DNA from: a bacterium | Lineage (GTDB): Bacteria; Bacillota; Clostridia; Christensenellales; UBA1242 | Length of the DNA stretch: 12,806 nucleotides | Assembly (NCBI GenBank): GCA_024692805.1 | Contig: JAILMD010000037.1 | Location: 1-12,806, forward strand | Reading direction: 5' to 3' | Made by a program: the position numbers and the translations under genes | Shown here: piece after piece, positions 1 to 7,699 of the stretch | How the letters are laid out: each line of letters opens with the position of its first letter | Numbering within the stretch: position 1 is the first letter of the stretch | Notes under the pieces: model-generated | Told to the model about the DNA's origin: nothing | What the model saw: the letters and a program-made list of their open reading frames with translations, nothing else | Databases searched by the model: none

Positions 1-810
1 GGTATTGCTTCTGAACTTATATATCACTTAGTTGATTCATTAGGCAAAAATGAAAATAAAGATGAAGAAATTTTAATAGCAATTGATTGTTTATCAAGGG
101 TTGGGTTTATGCCAAACATTGAAATCGCAACCCACGAAAATTTTGCTAAATATAATCTTTATGACTTATTTGATTTATCTAAAAAGCCTATTTTAAAAAT
201 AAGCGAAGAAACGGGAATCAGAATGACTGAGCTTATGGATCTTTATGCTGAAGACAATTATCTTGGCAGAACCCAACAAGTTATTAGCGCAAATATTTTT
301 GCTGACTCATTTACTGATGAATATAAGGAAGAGGTTGAAAAAGCGCTTGAAGAATCAAGAATTGATGATGACCCTGATATTGAAGCGATTGAAAATGAAC
401 TAATGGCATATTCAGGTGTTGGTGATGAAGAAGACGTTAGCGAAGACAAAGAAAGCAACGAAGAAAACGTTGAAGACGCTGAGACTGATGAAGAATTAGA
501 TGAAGAGTTTGATGATTCTGAATATGATGAAGATGCTGAAGATGATGACGATTTAGTTTTTGAACCATCAATTAGCGATTGTTTGTTTGGTTATGATAAT
601 CTTATTCAAATAAGAGATGGCAATGAAAAATATTTTGAGAAATATCCAATTCTTAAAGATTTAAGATCAAATGAGCTAATGTATAAGAGGTTTATTGAAT
701 GTGTTAATGATGCTGAAACTTACACTTACTTAAACGAACTTTGTTACAAAAATCAAAAAGTTATTGATCAAAAAATGGCATTGCTTGAAGATGATAATGA
801 ATTAAATTAA
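1..810 (+). CDS. Acidic protein of unknown function, 5' end outside window
   Basis: The reading frame is open from base 1, so the gene starts upstream; the ATG at 109 is only the first internal Met and has no Shine-Dalgarno sequence. The 269 visible codons have three parts. The first is a predicted globular, helical N-terminal part of about 130 residues. The second is an extremely acidic, low-complexity stretch (Asp/Glu with Ser/Asn, roughly visible residues 140-187), expected to be disordered. The third is a C-terminal segment of about 80 residues rich in Tyr, Leu, Asn and Lys. No signal peptide or membrane segment is visible in this part. I do not recognise the family. In Bacillus the gene before ylxY is pnpA, but nothing here resembles the KH-S1 end of PNPase. 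The gene is monocistronic or last in its unit, since a terminator follows directly. That it is a real gene is well supported by the long frame and the terminator; its function is unknown. Confidence 0.8.
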   Translation, partial: GIASELIYHLVDSLGKNENKDEEILIAIDCLSRVGFMPNIEIATHENFAKYNLYDLFDLSKKPILKISEETGIRMTELMDLYAEDNYLGRTQQVISANIFADSFTDEYKEEVEKALEESRIDDDPDIEAIENELMAYSGVGDEEDVSEDKESNEENVEDAETDEELDEEFDDSEYDEDAEDDDDLVFEPSISDCLFGYDNLIQIRDGNEKYFEKYPILKDLRSNELMYKRFIECVNDAETYTYLNELCYKNQKVIDQKMALLEDDNELN

Positions 811-817
811 TAATTTG

Positions 818-851
818 CAGCTTATCTAAATTAGGTAAGCTGTTATTTTTT
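818..851 (+). terminator. Rho-independent terminator of the acidic-protein gene
   Basis: A 9-bp stem (CAGCTTATC at 818-826 with GGTAAGCTG at 834-842, one T-G wobble) encloses a 7-nt loop. It is followed by a T-rich tract (TTATTTTTT, 843-851). It begins 8 bases after the stop codon. Confidence 0.85.
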
Positions 852-870
852 GTCTTATTAAGCATATAAT
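842..870 (+). promoter_or_regulatory. Promoter of the YlxY-like gene, very close to its start codon
   Basis: A perfect TATAAT -10 box lies at 865-870. At 17-bp spacing the -35 position is GTTATT (842-847), a weak match that overlaps the T-tract of the preceding terminator. Transcription would begin at about 877, only a few bases before the ATG at 881, leaving no room for a ribosome binding site; none is seen. Confidence 0.55.
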
Positions 871-880
871 TTAATAGATT

Positions 881-1597
881 ATGAAAAAATCAAAACAAAA
901 TTTGGTTGTTAATCTTTTGCTTTTTATCATTATTAGTTTTGCGCTTGTTTCAAGCATTGTTTTAGGGCAAAACGAGTTAGTTGTTTATGCTAATGTTAAC
1001 ATAACTGATGGGGTTTATTATTCTGGGAACACAAAAAGCAATAAGGTTTCAATAATGATTAATGTTTATTGGGGAACTGAATTTGTTTTACCAATTTTAG
1101 ATGAACTTGATAAATATAACGCTAAATGCACTTTCTTTTTAGGCGGAATGTGGGCAAAAGATAATGAGGTTTTAATCAAAGAAATGCTTGCCAGGGGTCA
1201 CGAACTGGGCAATCACGGCTATTATCACAAAGACCACGCAAACCTAGATTCTTCAGCGCAAAGAAGCGAAATCAATAACACAAATCAAATAGTTAAAGAG
1301 ATTTGCGGTTATGAAATAAAACTATTTGCACCACCAAGCGGAAGTTATAACAAAACAACTGTTATGGTTGCAAGCGATTTGGGTATGAAAACGATAATGT
1401 GGACGCGTGACACAATCGATTGGCGAGATAAAGATGAAGTTTTAATTTATAGCAGGGCAGTGAAAAATATTGCTGGCGGAGATTTAATCTTAGCGCATCC
1501 AACCCAAAAAACGCTTGAAGCATTGCCAAAAATCTTAAATTATATTTATTCTAACGGCTTTATTGCTGATTGCGTTTCAAACACAATTTGTGAGTAA
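881..1597 (+). CDS. YlxY-like polysaccharide deacetylase (NodB-fold) protein, probably not an active deacetylase
   Basis: The protein has 238 residues. A positively charged start and a hydrophobic segment (about residues 8-36) indicate a signal peptide or membrane anchor, placing the rest outside the membrane. A NodB domain follows. At the motif where active deacetylases have T-F-D-D, this protein reads M-I-N-V-Y-W-G (59-65), so the catalytic Asp pair is replaced by N61-V62. The metal-binding His pair is kept (H112, H116 in HGYYH). The R-x-P-Y-G motif is changed to A150-P-P-S-G, and the late His is present (H206 in LILAHP). This pattern (INVxWG, APPSG) is characteristic of YlxY-type proteins, a family linked to sporulation in Bacillus and Clostridium. 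Its position directly before an M16-like gene and upstream of ftsK matches Bacillus ylxY-mlpA order. No Shine-Dalgarno precedes the ATG. Family assignment is firm; lack of activity is inferred from the missing Asp. Confidence 0.85.
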   Translation: MKKSKQNLVVNLLLFIIISFALVSSIVLGQNELVVYANVNITDGVYYSGNTKSNKVSIMINVYWGTEFVLPILDELDKYNAKCTFFLGGMWAKDNEVLIKEMLARGHELGNHGYYHKDHANLDSSAQRSEINNTNQIVKEICGYEIKLFAPPSGSYNKTTVMVASDLGMKTIMWTRDTIDWRDKDEVLIYSRAVKNIAGGDLILAHPTQKTLEALPKILNYIYSNGFIADCVSNTICE

Positions 1598-1615
1598 AAA
1601 TTTGATAAAAAACGT

Positions 1616-1652
1616 AAAAATTCATTTAAACATTTTTTAAATGAATTTTTTT
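1616..1652 (+). terminator. Terminator after the YlxY-like gene, long A/T-flanked hairpin
   Basis: A perfect 15-bp inverted repeat (AAAAATTCATTTAAA at 1616-1630 with TTTAAATGAATTTTT at 1636-1650) encloses a 5-nt loop. It runs into T residues up to 1652. The A-tract on the left arm would also let it work on the minus strand, but no minus-strand gene is nearby. Confidence 0.8.
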
Positions 1653-1653
1653 A

Positions 1654-1662
1654 TGTTATAAT
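1654..1662 (+). promoter_or_regulatory. Extended -10 promoter of the M16-like/ftsK/rimO/pgsA operon
   Basis: TGTTATAAT at 1654-1662 is an extended -10 element (TG-N-TATAAT). The -35 position falls inside the preceding terminator hairpin and is poor, as is often tolerated with an extended -10. Predicted transcription start is about 1669, giving a leader of about 25 nt that carries AAGGGGG (1680-1686) seven bases before the ATG at 1694. Confidence 0.65.
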
Positions 1663-1693
1663 TTTATTTGGATAAATATAAGGGGGCGTTTTT

Positions 1694-2947
1694 ATGAGCG
1701 TTGTTACTTTTCCAAATGGGGTTAAACTTCAGATTGAAGAAATGTCAGAATTAAACACTGCTACAGTTTGTGTTGATTTGCTTGGTGGCGTTCAAAGTGA
1801 GCCACAATTATATAACGGAATGTGTGAAATGATAGCAAGGCTTTTGCTTTGTGGAACAAAGAAATATCCAACAAGAGCCCAGCTTTTAGAACACGCTAAA
1901 GCCTTTGGCCTTAAAGTTAGCGTTGAAGCTAAAACCGAGTTTTTACAAATTAAAATTAATTGTTTAAGCAATAGGGTTAATTGGGCTATTGATTTTGCTC
2001 ACGAAATTATGTTTGAATCAAAATTTGATCAAGCAGTTATTGATATGATTAAAGTTCAAATGAAAGCTGAATCAAAAATGGCAAGGCTTAACCCAACAAC
2101 TATGCTTAACATAATTTCAAACCAAACGCTTTTTGCTAGAACGGGTTTAACTAATATTAATCAAGGCAATGTTAGGTCAATTGATAGAATAACTAAAGAG
2201 ATGTTACTTGCGCAACTTGAAAGGTTTTTATGCCCTAAAAATATAGTTATTGCTGTTGGTGGGGAAGTTGATAGTGATAAGATAACTGAAAAAGTTGGGG
2301 AATTGTTTTATACTAAGCTTGAAGACCCTAAATATCGTCAAATTAAACTTGTTTCTCATATTGAAAATGCTGATGGTTATATTAACATTAAAAGAAGAAA
2401 ACTTAATCAGGCAAGAGCAATGATTTCATTTCCTTCTTATTCATTTAAAGATAATGAGAGTTTTGCAATTAAAATCGTTGGCGCTTTGGCTTGCGAAAAA
2501 ATTAAACAGGCGCTTTCTAGTGAAAAATATTTTAAGAGTTTAAGCGAGGCAACTTATTGTTATGCTAATAATGGTAAATTCTCTTTAAATATTGCAGTTG
2601 ATGATGACAACGCGCAAGAGTTTATTGAAAAGGTTTTAGAAGAATTAAATAATATTAAAGAAAATTCTGCTATAACAAAAGCAAGTTTCGAGGCTGAAAA
2701 ACAATCATTTATAACAAATTTTGTTTTGCTTAATGAGCAAGAAGATAATCTCGTTGAGGCCTGCGCTAAAGAGCTTTTAATTAAGAAAAAACCATATAAC
2801 TTAAATGAAAGATATGAAGTTTTATCTAATTTAACTTATGAAGAAGCAATGAAAGCCTTTAAAAAGGTTATTAATTTTTCAAAAATTAACATAGCATTTC
2901 TTGGCTCAGGAATTAATTTTGGATTTTTGGAAAAGTTTGTTGGTTAA
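1694..2947 (+). CDS. M16 peptidase-like protein lacking the zinc motif
   Basis: The protein has 417 residues, close to the usual length of single-gene bacterial M16 proteins such as MlpA and YmfF/YmfH. The N-terminal fold signature (FPNGVKL at 6-12) and the block around N41-G42 to G54-T55 align without gaps to the family pattern NGxxHFLEHMLFKGT. The HxxEH zinc motif is destroyed, however: E45 replaces the first His, A48 the catalytic Glu and R49 the second His. It is therefore probably a non-catalytic M16 homologue, like the structural subunits of some two-subunit M16 enzymes; no active partner is encoded in this window. No signal peptide is visible, so it is likely cytoplasmic. A good Shine-Dalgarno sequence fixes the ATG. 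It is first in an operon and is separated from ftsK by 11 bp. Its place after a YlxY-like gene points to an MlpA/YmxG relationship, but YmfF is also possible. Confidence 0.85.
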   Translation: MSVVTFPNGVKLQIEEMSELNTATVCVDLLGGVQSEPQLYNGMCEMIARLLLCGTKKYPTRAQLLEHAKAFGLKVSVEAKTEFLQIKINCLSNRVNWAIDFAHEIMFESKFDQAVIDMIKVQMKAESKMARLNPTTMLNIISNQTLFARTGLTNINQGNVRSIDRITKEMLLAQLERFLCPKNIVIAVGGEVDSDKITEKVGELFYTKLEDPKYRQIKLVSHIENADGYINIKRRKLNQARAMISFPSYSFKDNESFAIKIVGALACEKIKQALSSEKYFKSLSEATYCYANNGKFSLNIAVDDDNAQEFIEKVLEELNNIKENSAITKASFEAEKQSFITNFVLLNEQEDNLVEACAKELLIKKKPYNLNERYEVLSNLTYEEAMKAFKKVINFSKINIAFLGSGINFGFLEKFVG

Positions 2948-2958
2948 AGGAGTTTATT

Positions 2959-5748
2959 TTGGGCAAGTTTCTTGATAGAAGGGCAAATAAATCAAACAAA
3001 AACATCATAGTTGGCGTTTTAGTTACTGCATTAGGTTTATGCGGTTTGCTCTTTTCAATTTTTTATCAAACAATAATTGGTAAGTTTTTAGTTGGGGTGC
3101 TTGGCTTGTTAAGCTATCCAGCTTTTTTATTGGTTGCGGTTATTGGAATTTCAACCTTGCTTAACCAAAGATTGAATTTTAAAACGAGGTCATTAGTTTA
3201 TTTAACCCTTGACATTATTGTTTTATTCTGCATTTTACATTCAATTTTCAGTTTAAAAAACTTTAGCGGGTTTGCTAAGGCAGTTTCAAGCGCCTATTAT
3301 CTTACTTACGGAATGACCTTTGGCGGAGTTGTTTTTGCTGTTTTAACAGGCGCCGTTGCCGCATTATTAGGACAATTTGGAACAATAATTCTATTCTCAA
3401 TTCTTTTCTGCATCTTAGTTGGTTTAACTATTGATGATGCCATTTATAACAAAAACAAAGAGACTTTAACTCAACCAACAAAGCGTTTTGACAATTTTGA
3501 AAATGATGATTTATATAAGCCTATTGTTAAAAATAATGCTCAAGAAGAACCTGAAACAATTGAGCCAGAAGAACAAACAATAAGCGAAGAAGAAAACCCA
3601 GCAAAAACCATTCTTTTTGGGGCTGGAAATAATTATAATTCTTTTGATGAAGACGATGATGAAAATGAAAATAAATCTGCTCACGATATTTTATTTGGTA
3701 ACAGAAAGAACCCAGATAACTTTTCATCAACTGATGAGGAAAGAAGAACTTGGATAAATAATAGTTCTAACCAACCAACGAGGAATTATTCATATAACCA
3801 AATAAACAACTATAATCAATATGATGAGGAAGACCAAGAAGAATCAAGGCAAAACGCAAGAAATGTTTTGTTTAACGACAACCCTTATTCAGTTGAAAAA
3901 GATGATTCAAGTGATGACGATTATAGCGAATTTAGATCAAGGGCTGGCTTTAGAAACAGAAGGGCTAGCCAAGAAGATGATGAAGAGGAACAATCTAATA
4001 TTAGTTTCGTTAACCCTTATCAAAATCAAAGTCAAGTTGAAGAAGATGATGAAGAAGATCAACCTAACATTAGAAGCAGAAGCCGTTTTAGAAGTGATTT
4101 AACTTCTAATTCTTATGATGATGAGCAAAATAAAACTAGCAGGTTTAATCAGGGTGCGAGCAGGTTTGACAGAAGATTATTTGGCCAACCTCAAGAGCGT
4201 GTTGAACAAACTGAAATTGATGAAGTTAAAGTTCCAGATAAACCAGCAAAACCAGTGATAAGGGATGTTAGGTATAATCCGCCACCTGTAACATTACTTA
4301 AAGAAAGCAAAGATGACCCAAGCAAATATGCTAAAAACTATCAAGAAAACTCAAGAATTATTGAGGAGAAACTTGAAACATTTAAAATTCCTGCTAAGGT
4401 TGTCAACGTTGTAAGGGGCCCAAGCGTTACTAGATATGAACTTGAAATGCCTTCAGGAATTCCTGTTAAAAACGTTTTAAGATATGATAGTGACCTTTCA
4501 ATGGCCTTAAAATGTAAGCAAACAATAAGAATTGAGGCTCCAATTCCTGGTAAAAATGCTATTGGTATTGAAACCCCTAATGATCCTAGAAGCACTGTTA
4601 GTTTACGTGAACTTATTGAAAGCAAAGAATTTTCTAGTTCTAGCATGGCGCTTCCTATTGCTATTGGTAAAAATATTAGCGGTGAAGTTGTCGTTAAAAA
4701 TCTTGCAAAACTCGTTCACGTTTTGGTTGCTGGTTCAACAGGATCTGGTAAAAGTGTGTTTCTTCATAGCGTTATAATGAGTTTAATGTTTAAGCTTTCT
4801 CCAAGTGAACTTAGATTTATTATGGTTGACCCAAAGAGAGTTGAATTTAACAGATATAAGGGTATGCCTCATATGATGCTTAGCGACGTCGTTAGTGACC
4901 CAGCAAAAGCCGTTAAAGCGCTTAGTTGGGCTGTTAGCGAGATGGAAAGAAGATATCAAGTTCTTGAAGAACATAAATGCCGTGACCTCGCTTCATTTAA
5001 CCAATGTGACGCAGTTAAAAATGGCGAAATTAAGAAAATGCCATATCTTGTTATTATCGTTGATGAGCTTGCTGAACTTATGAGCGTTGCTAAGAAAGAC
5101 GTTGAATATTGCATTAGGCGTATTTCTCAACTTGGTCGTGCCTCTGGAATTCACCTTGTTTTAGCAACTCAAAGGCCATCAGTTGAAATTATTACAGGAA
5201 CAATTAAAGCCAACCTTCCTAACAGAATTGCCTTTGCGCTTACTAGTTATATTGACTCTAAAACAATTCTTGATGAGCCAGGCGCTGAAAAACTTCTTGG
5301 CCAAGGTGATATGTTGTTTAGCCCTCAAGAGAGCAACACTCCAATTAGGCTTCAAGCGGCTTATGTTAGTGATGAAGAAATTGATAGATGTGTTGAGTTT
5401 ATTAAGCGCAATAACGCAACTGAATATGATGAAGATGTTGAGAAACAAATCTTTGCTGCTAATGATCAAAATAGTGAAGCTCAAGAAAATGCAACAAAAG
5501 AGCCTATTGATAGAAGCGCTCAGGTTGATGAATTATTGCCAGCAGCTTTAAGATTGTTTATTGAAAGCAAAAAAGGCTCAATTAGTATGGTTCAAAGAAG
5601 ATTTTGTGTTGGTTATGCTAGAGCGGCAAGAATTGTTGACCAAATGGAACAGATGGGCTATATTAGCGCAAGCGAAGGCAGTAAAAACAGAGAAGTTTTA
5701 ATTAATATGGACGAATTTAGACAAATTTACGGAGATGAAGAATTCTAA
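2959..5748 (+). CDS. ftsK: FtsK/SpoIIIE-family DNA translocase
   Basis: The gene encodes a septum-anchored ATPase of 929 residues that pumps double-stranded DNA through the closing septum. The start is TTG, with AAAGGAG (2946-2952) six bases upstream and overlapping the previous stop codon. The N-terminal region (about residues 16-160) holds roughly four hydrophobic membrane segments. Residues about 165-430 form a long acidic, Asn/Ser/Asp/Glu/Arg-rich linker, probably disordered, with repeated short motifs. The motor follows, with Walker A GSTGSGKS at 592-599, Walker B IIVDEL with D702 and E703, and the family signature QRPSVEIITG followed by IKANLP. The C-terminal gamma winged-helix domain (about 857-929) would read polar DNA sequences and, in other species, contacts XerD. 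Whether this organism uses it as FtsK, SpoIIIE or both cannot be decided. The stop overlaps the rimO start by one base (TAATG). Confidence 0.95.
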   Translation: MGKFLDRRANKSNKNIIVGVLVTALGLCGLLFSIFYQTIIGKFLVGVLGLLSYPAFLLVAVIGISTLLNQRLNFKTRSLVYLTLDIIVLFCILHSIFSLKNFSGFAKAVSSAYYLTYGMTFGGVVFAVLTGAVAALLGQFGTIILFSILFCILVGLTIDDAIYNKNKETLTQPTKRFDNFENDDLYKPIVKNNAQEEPETIEPEEQTISEEENPAKTILFGAGNNYNSFDEDDDENENKSAHDILFGNRKNPDNFSSTDEERRTWINNSSNQPTRNYSYNQINNYNQYDEEDQEESRQNARNVLFNDNPYSVEKDDSSDDDYSEFRSRAGFRNRRASQEDDEEEQSNISFVNPYQNQSQVEEDDEEDQPNIRSRSRFRSDLTSNSYDDEQNKTSRFNQGASRFDRRLFGQPQERVEQTEIDEVKVPDKPAKPVIRDVRYNPPPVTLLKESKDDPSKYAKNYQENSRIIEEKLETFKIPAKVVNVVRGPSVTRYELEMPSGIPVKNVLRYDSDLSMALKCKQTIRIEAPIPGKNAIGIETPNDPRSTVSLRELIESKEFSSSSMALPIAIGKNISGEVVVKNLAKLVHVLVAGSTGSGKSVFLHSVIMSLMFKLSPSELRFIMVDPKRVEFNRYKGMPHMMLSDVVSDPAKAVKALSWAVSEMERRYQVLEEHKCRDLASFNQCDAVKNGEIKKMPYLVIIVDELAELMSVAKKDVEYCIRRISQLGRASGIHLVLATQRPSVEIITGTIKANLPNRIAFALTSYIDSKTILDEPGAEKLLGQGDMLFSPQESNTPIRLQAAYVSDEEIDRCVEFIKRNNATEYDEDVEKQIFAANDQNSEAQENATKEPIDRSAQVDELLPAALRLFIESKKGSISMVQRRFCVGYARAARIVDQMEQMGYISASEGSKNREVLINMDEFRQIYGDEEF
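3601..3876 (+). repeat. Recurring A-x-x-[IV]-L-F-[GN] motif in the FtsK linker
   Basis: Three copies of a seven-residue motif lie in the otherwise non-conserved acidic linker: AKTILFG (residues 215-221, bases 3601-3621), AHDILFG (241-247, 3679-3699) and ARNVLFN (300-306, 3856-3876). Each has acidic or Asn-rich sequence around it. A looser acidic pair follows: QEDDEEEQSNI and EEDDEEDQPNI, encoded between about 3969 and 4074. The copies are not DNA-level tandem repeats, since spacing and codons differ. This suggests they are kept as protein motifs. Confidence 0.6.
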
Positions 5749-7085
5749 TGAATTTGAAGAATAAATTAGTTGGTGTTGTTTCTTTAGGGTGCGATAAAAA
5801 CCGAGTTGACACTGAGGTTATGCTGACGTATTTAAGAGATGAAGGAATAAAATTTACTGCTGACCCTAAAAGCGCGCATATCATTATTGTTAACACGTGT
5901 GCTTTTATCGAGAGCGCAAGAAAAGAGGCTATTGAAACAATTGCTGAAATGCTCAGATATAAAAAGATTGGTAATTGCGAAAAACTGATAGTAACAGGCT
6001 GTATGCCTCAAAAATATTTAAAAGTTTTGCAAGAAGAATTTCCTAAAGCTGATGTTTTTGTTGGGGTTGATGATTATGCCGATATCGTCAATATTATTAA
6101 ACGTAGTTATGAAAGCGATAAGCAATTTTCTATAACTCATAATGCTGATTCTGTTTATCACGTTAAAGATAGGGTAACAACAACCCCAATGCATTATGCT
6201 TACCTTAAGATTGCCGATGGGTGTGATAATTTTTGCTCATTCTGCACAATTCCATACATAAGAGGAAGGTATAGAAGTAAAAAACTGAGCGAGTTAGTTA
6301 GTGAAGCTAAAGACTTAGTTTATAATGGCGCAAGAGAACTTATTTTAGTTGCTCAAGACGTAACTAAATATGGAATTGATATTTATGGTAAGATTAGCTT
6401 AGTTAGATTAATAAAAGCGTTATCAAAAATTAATAACTTAGAGTGGATCAGGCTTCTTTATTGTTATCCTGAAAACGTAACGGGTGAGTTGCTTGATGAA
6501 ATGGTAAACAACCCTAAGTTAGTTAACTATCTTGATATTCCGCTTCAGCACATTTCTGATAATGTTTTAAAACTAATGAATAGGCACGTTAATGAAGAAG
6601 GATCAATTGCACTAATCGAAAAGATCAATTCAATGCCTAAAAAGGTTTATATTAGAACAACGTTTATGGTTGGCTTTCCTGGTGAAACTCAGGAAGATCA
6701 CGATAAACTTTGCAAATTCGTTAAAAAATATAAATTAGCGCACGTTGGTTTCTTTGAATATTCACGTGAAGAAGGAACGGTTGCGGCTAAAATGCCTAAT
6801 CAAGTTCCTCAAAAGGTTAAACATACTTGGCTTAAAGAGTTGATTAAAATTGCCGAAGAAAACATTAAATATAACAATAAACAACTTTTAGGCAAAACTC
6901 TTGACGTTATATATGAAGGAATTGATTATGAAAAAAATCTTTTCTTTGGAAGAACTGAGTTTATGACGCCTGACGTTGACAACGTTGTTTATTTCAAATC
7001 TAAAGACTTTATTGAAGTTGGCAATATTTATAAAATAAAAATAACAGGGTCAGTTGGTTGTGACCTAAAAGGAGAAAAGCTATGA
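5748..7085 (+). CDS. rimO: Ribosomal protein S12 methylthiotransferase RimO
   Basis: This radical-SAM enzyme of 445 residues adds a methylthio group to a conserved Asp of ribosomal protein S12. The N-terminal UPF0004 domain carries the three Cys that hold the auxiliary [4Fe-4S] cluster: C15 (SLGCDKN), C51 (NTCAF) and C85 (VTGCMPQ). The radical-SAM core has C159-x3-C163-x2-C166 (GCDNFCSFC), binding the SAM cluster, followed by TIPYIRGRYRS, which fits RimO rather than MiaB. The C-terminal portion (about 375-445) is the size and place of the TRAM domain. The length is typical. The start ATG overlaps the ftsK stop by one base, implying translational coupling; the only Shine-Dalgarno candidate (GGAG, 5731-5734) is rather far upstream. 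rimO between ftsK and pgsA is a common clostridial arrangement. Confidence 0.95.
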   Translation: MNLKNKLVGVVSLGCDKNRVDTEVMLTYLRDEGIKFTADPKSAHIIIVNTCAFIESARKEAIETIAEMLRYKKIGNCEKLIVTGCMPQKYLKVLQEEFPKADVFVGVDDYADIVNIIKRSYESDKQFSITHNADSVYHVKDRVTTTPMHYAYLKIADGCDNFCSFCTIPYIRGRYRSKKLSELVSEAKDLVYNGARELILVAQDVTKYGIDIYGKISLVRLIKALSKINNLEWIRLLYCYPENVTGELLDEMVNNPKLVNYLDIPLQHISDNVLKLMNRHVNEEGSIALIEKINSMPKKVYIRTTFMVGFPGETQEDHDKLCKFVKKYKLAHVGFFEYSREEGTVAAKMPNQVPQKVKHTWLKELIKIAEENIKYNNKQLLGKTLDVIYEGIDYEKNLFFGRTEFMTPDVDNVVYFKSKDFIEVGNIYKIKITGSVGCDLKGEKL

Positions 7086-7669
7086 ATTTACCAAACAAAT
7101 TAACTATTTCAAGAATATTTTGCACGCCACTTTTAATTTTATTTTATATGCTCCCAATTCCTTACGGAATAGGTAAGTTTATTGCGCTTGCAATTTATAT
7201 TCTTGCATGCATTACCGACCTTCTTGACGGCAAGATTGCAAGAAAATATAACCTTGTTACTGATTTTGGAAAGTTTAGCGATCAAATTGCTGATAAATTT
7301 CTAACAACAAGCGCGCTAATCTTGGTTTTATTTAGCGGGGTTACTTATTGGTGGCTTGAAGTTTTAATTGTTTTGATTGTTGTTTTAAGAGATATCTTAA
7401 TTTCAGGAATAAGAATGCTTGCTGCTAAAAACGGAACAGTTATCGCAGCTGACATTTTCGGAAAAATTAAGAGCTTTGTTTTAGACGTTGCGTTAATGAT
7501 TATGATTTTATATATTGGTTTAAATGTTCTTTTACCTGGCCAAGTTGACTTCATTAGAATTATTGGTTTAGTTGGCGTTGTTGCTGGTGGTGTTTTAGCG
7601 CTTGTTTCTTGCATTAATTATTTAAAAAACTCTTGGCAAGTTATTAAAGATAGCCTCAAAGATAAATAA
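7082..7669 (+). CDS. pgsA: CDP-diacylglycerol--glycerol-3-phosphate 3-phosphatidyltransferase
   Basis: This membrane enzyme of 195 residues makes phosphatidylglycerol phosphate from CDP-diacylglycerol and glycerol 3-phosphate, the committed step towards phosphatidylglycerol and cardiolipin. The complete CDP-alcohol phosphatidyltransferase signature is present: D46-x2-D49-G50-x2-A53-R54-x8-G63-x3-D67-x3-D71. Several hydrophobic segments surround it, fitting the six-helix fold. NLPNKLTISRI at the start is typical of PgsA. The ATG overlaps the rimO stop (ATGA), and AAAAGGAG (7067-7074) lies seven bases upstream. It is last in the operon, with no clear hairpin terminator before the recA promoter. 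cinA, which often follows pgsA in Firmicutes, is absent here. Confidence 0.93.
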   Translation: MNLPNKLTISRIFCTPLLILFYMLPIPYGIGKFIALAIYILACITDLLDGKIARKYNLVTDFGKFSDQIADKFLTTSALILVLFSGVTYWWLEVLIVLIVVLRDILISGIRMLAAKNGTVIAADIFGKIKSFVLDVALMIMILYIGLNVLLPGQVDFIRIIGLVGVVAGGVLALVSCINYLKNSWQVIKDSLKDK

Positions 7670-7678
7670 TAAAAATTT

Positions 7679-7690
7679 AAACATTTGTTT
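7679..7690. promoter_or_regulatory. Possible LexA (SOS) operator upstream of recA
   Basis: AAACATTTGTTT is an imperfect palindrome with AAAC and GTTT half-sites four bases apart. Its form resembles the Gram-positive LexA box (GAAC-N4-GTTC) but differs at the outer base of each half-site. It sits 9 bp before the recA -35 box, a plausible repressor position. In such AT-rich DNA a chance match is quite possible. Confidence 0.3.
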
Positions 7691-7699
7691 GAAAAATAG

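Noticed and set aside
258..458. Ser-rich minus-strand frame opposite the acidic protein gene
   Set aside because: It is the reverse complement of Asp/Glu codons; no promoter or ribosome binding site.
1616..1650. Bidirectional terminator implying a minus-strand gene upstream of the M16-like gene
   Set aside because: No minus-strand gene exists on either side; the A-tract simply mirrors the T-tract.
3821..4102. Overlapping plus-strand frame within the ftsK linker
   Set aside because: It is a by-product of the GAT/GAA-rich codons of the acidic linker; no ribosome binding site and no sensible protein composition.
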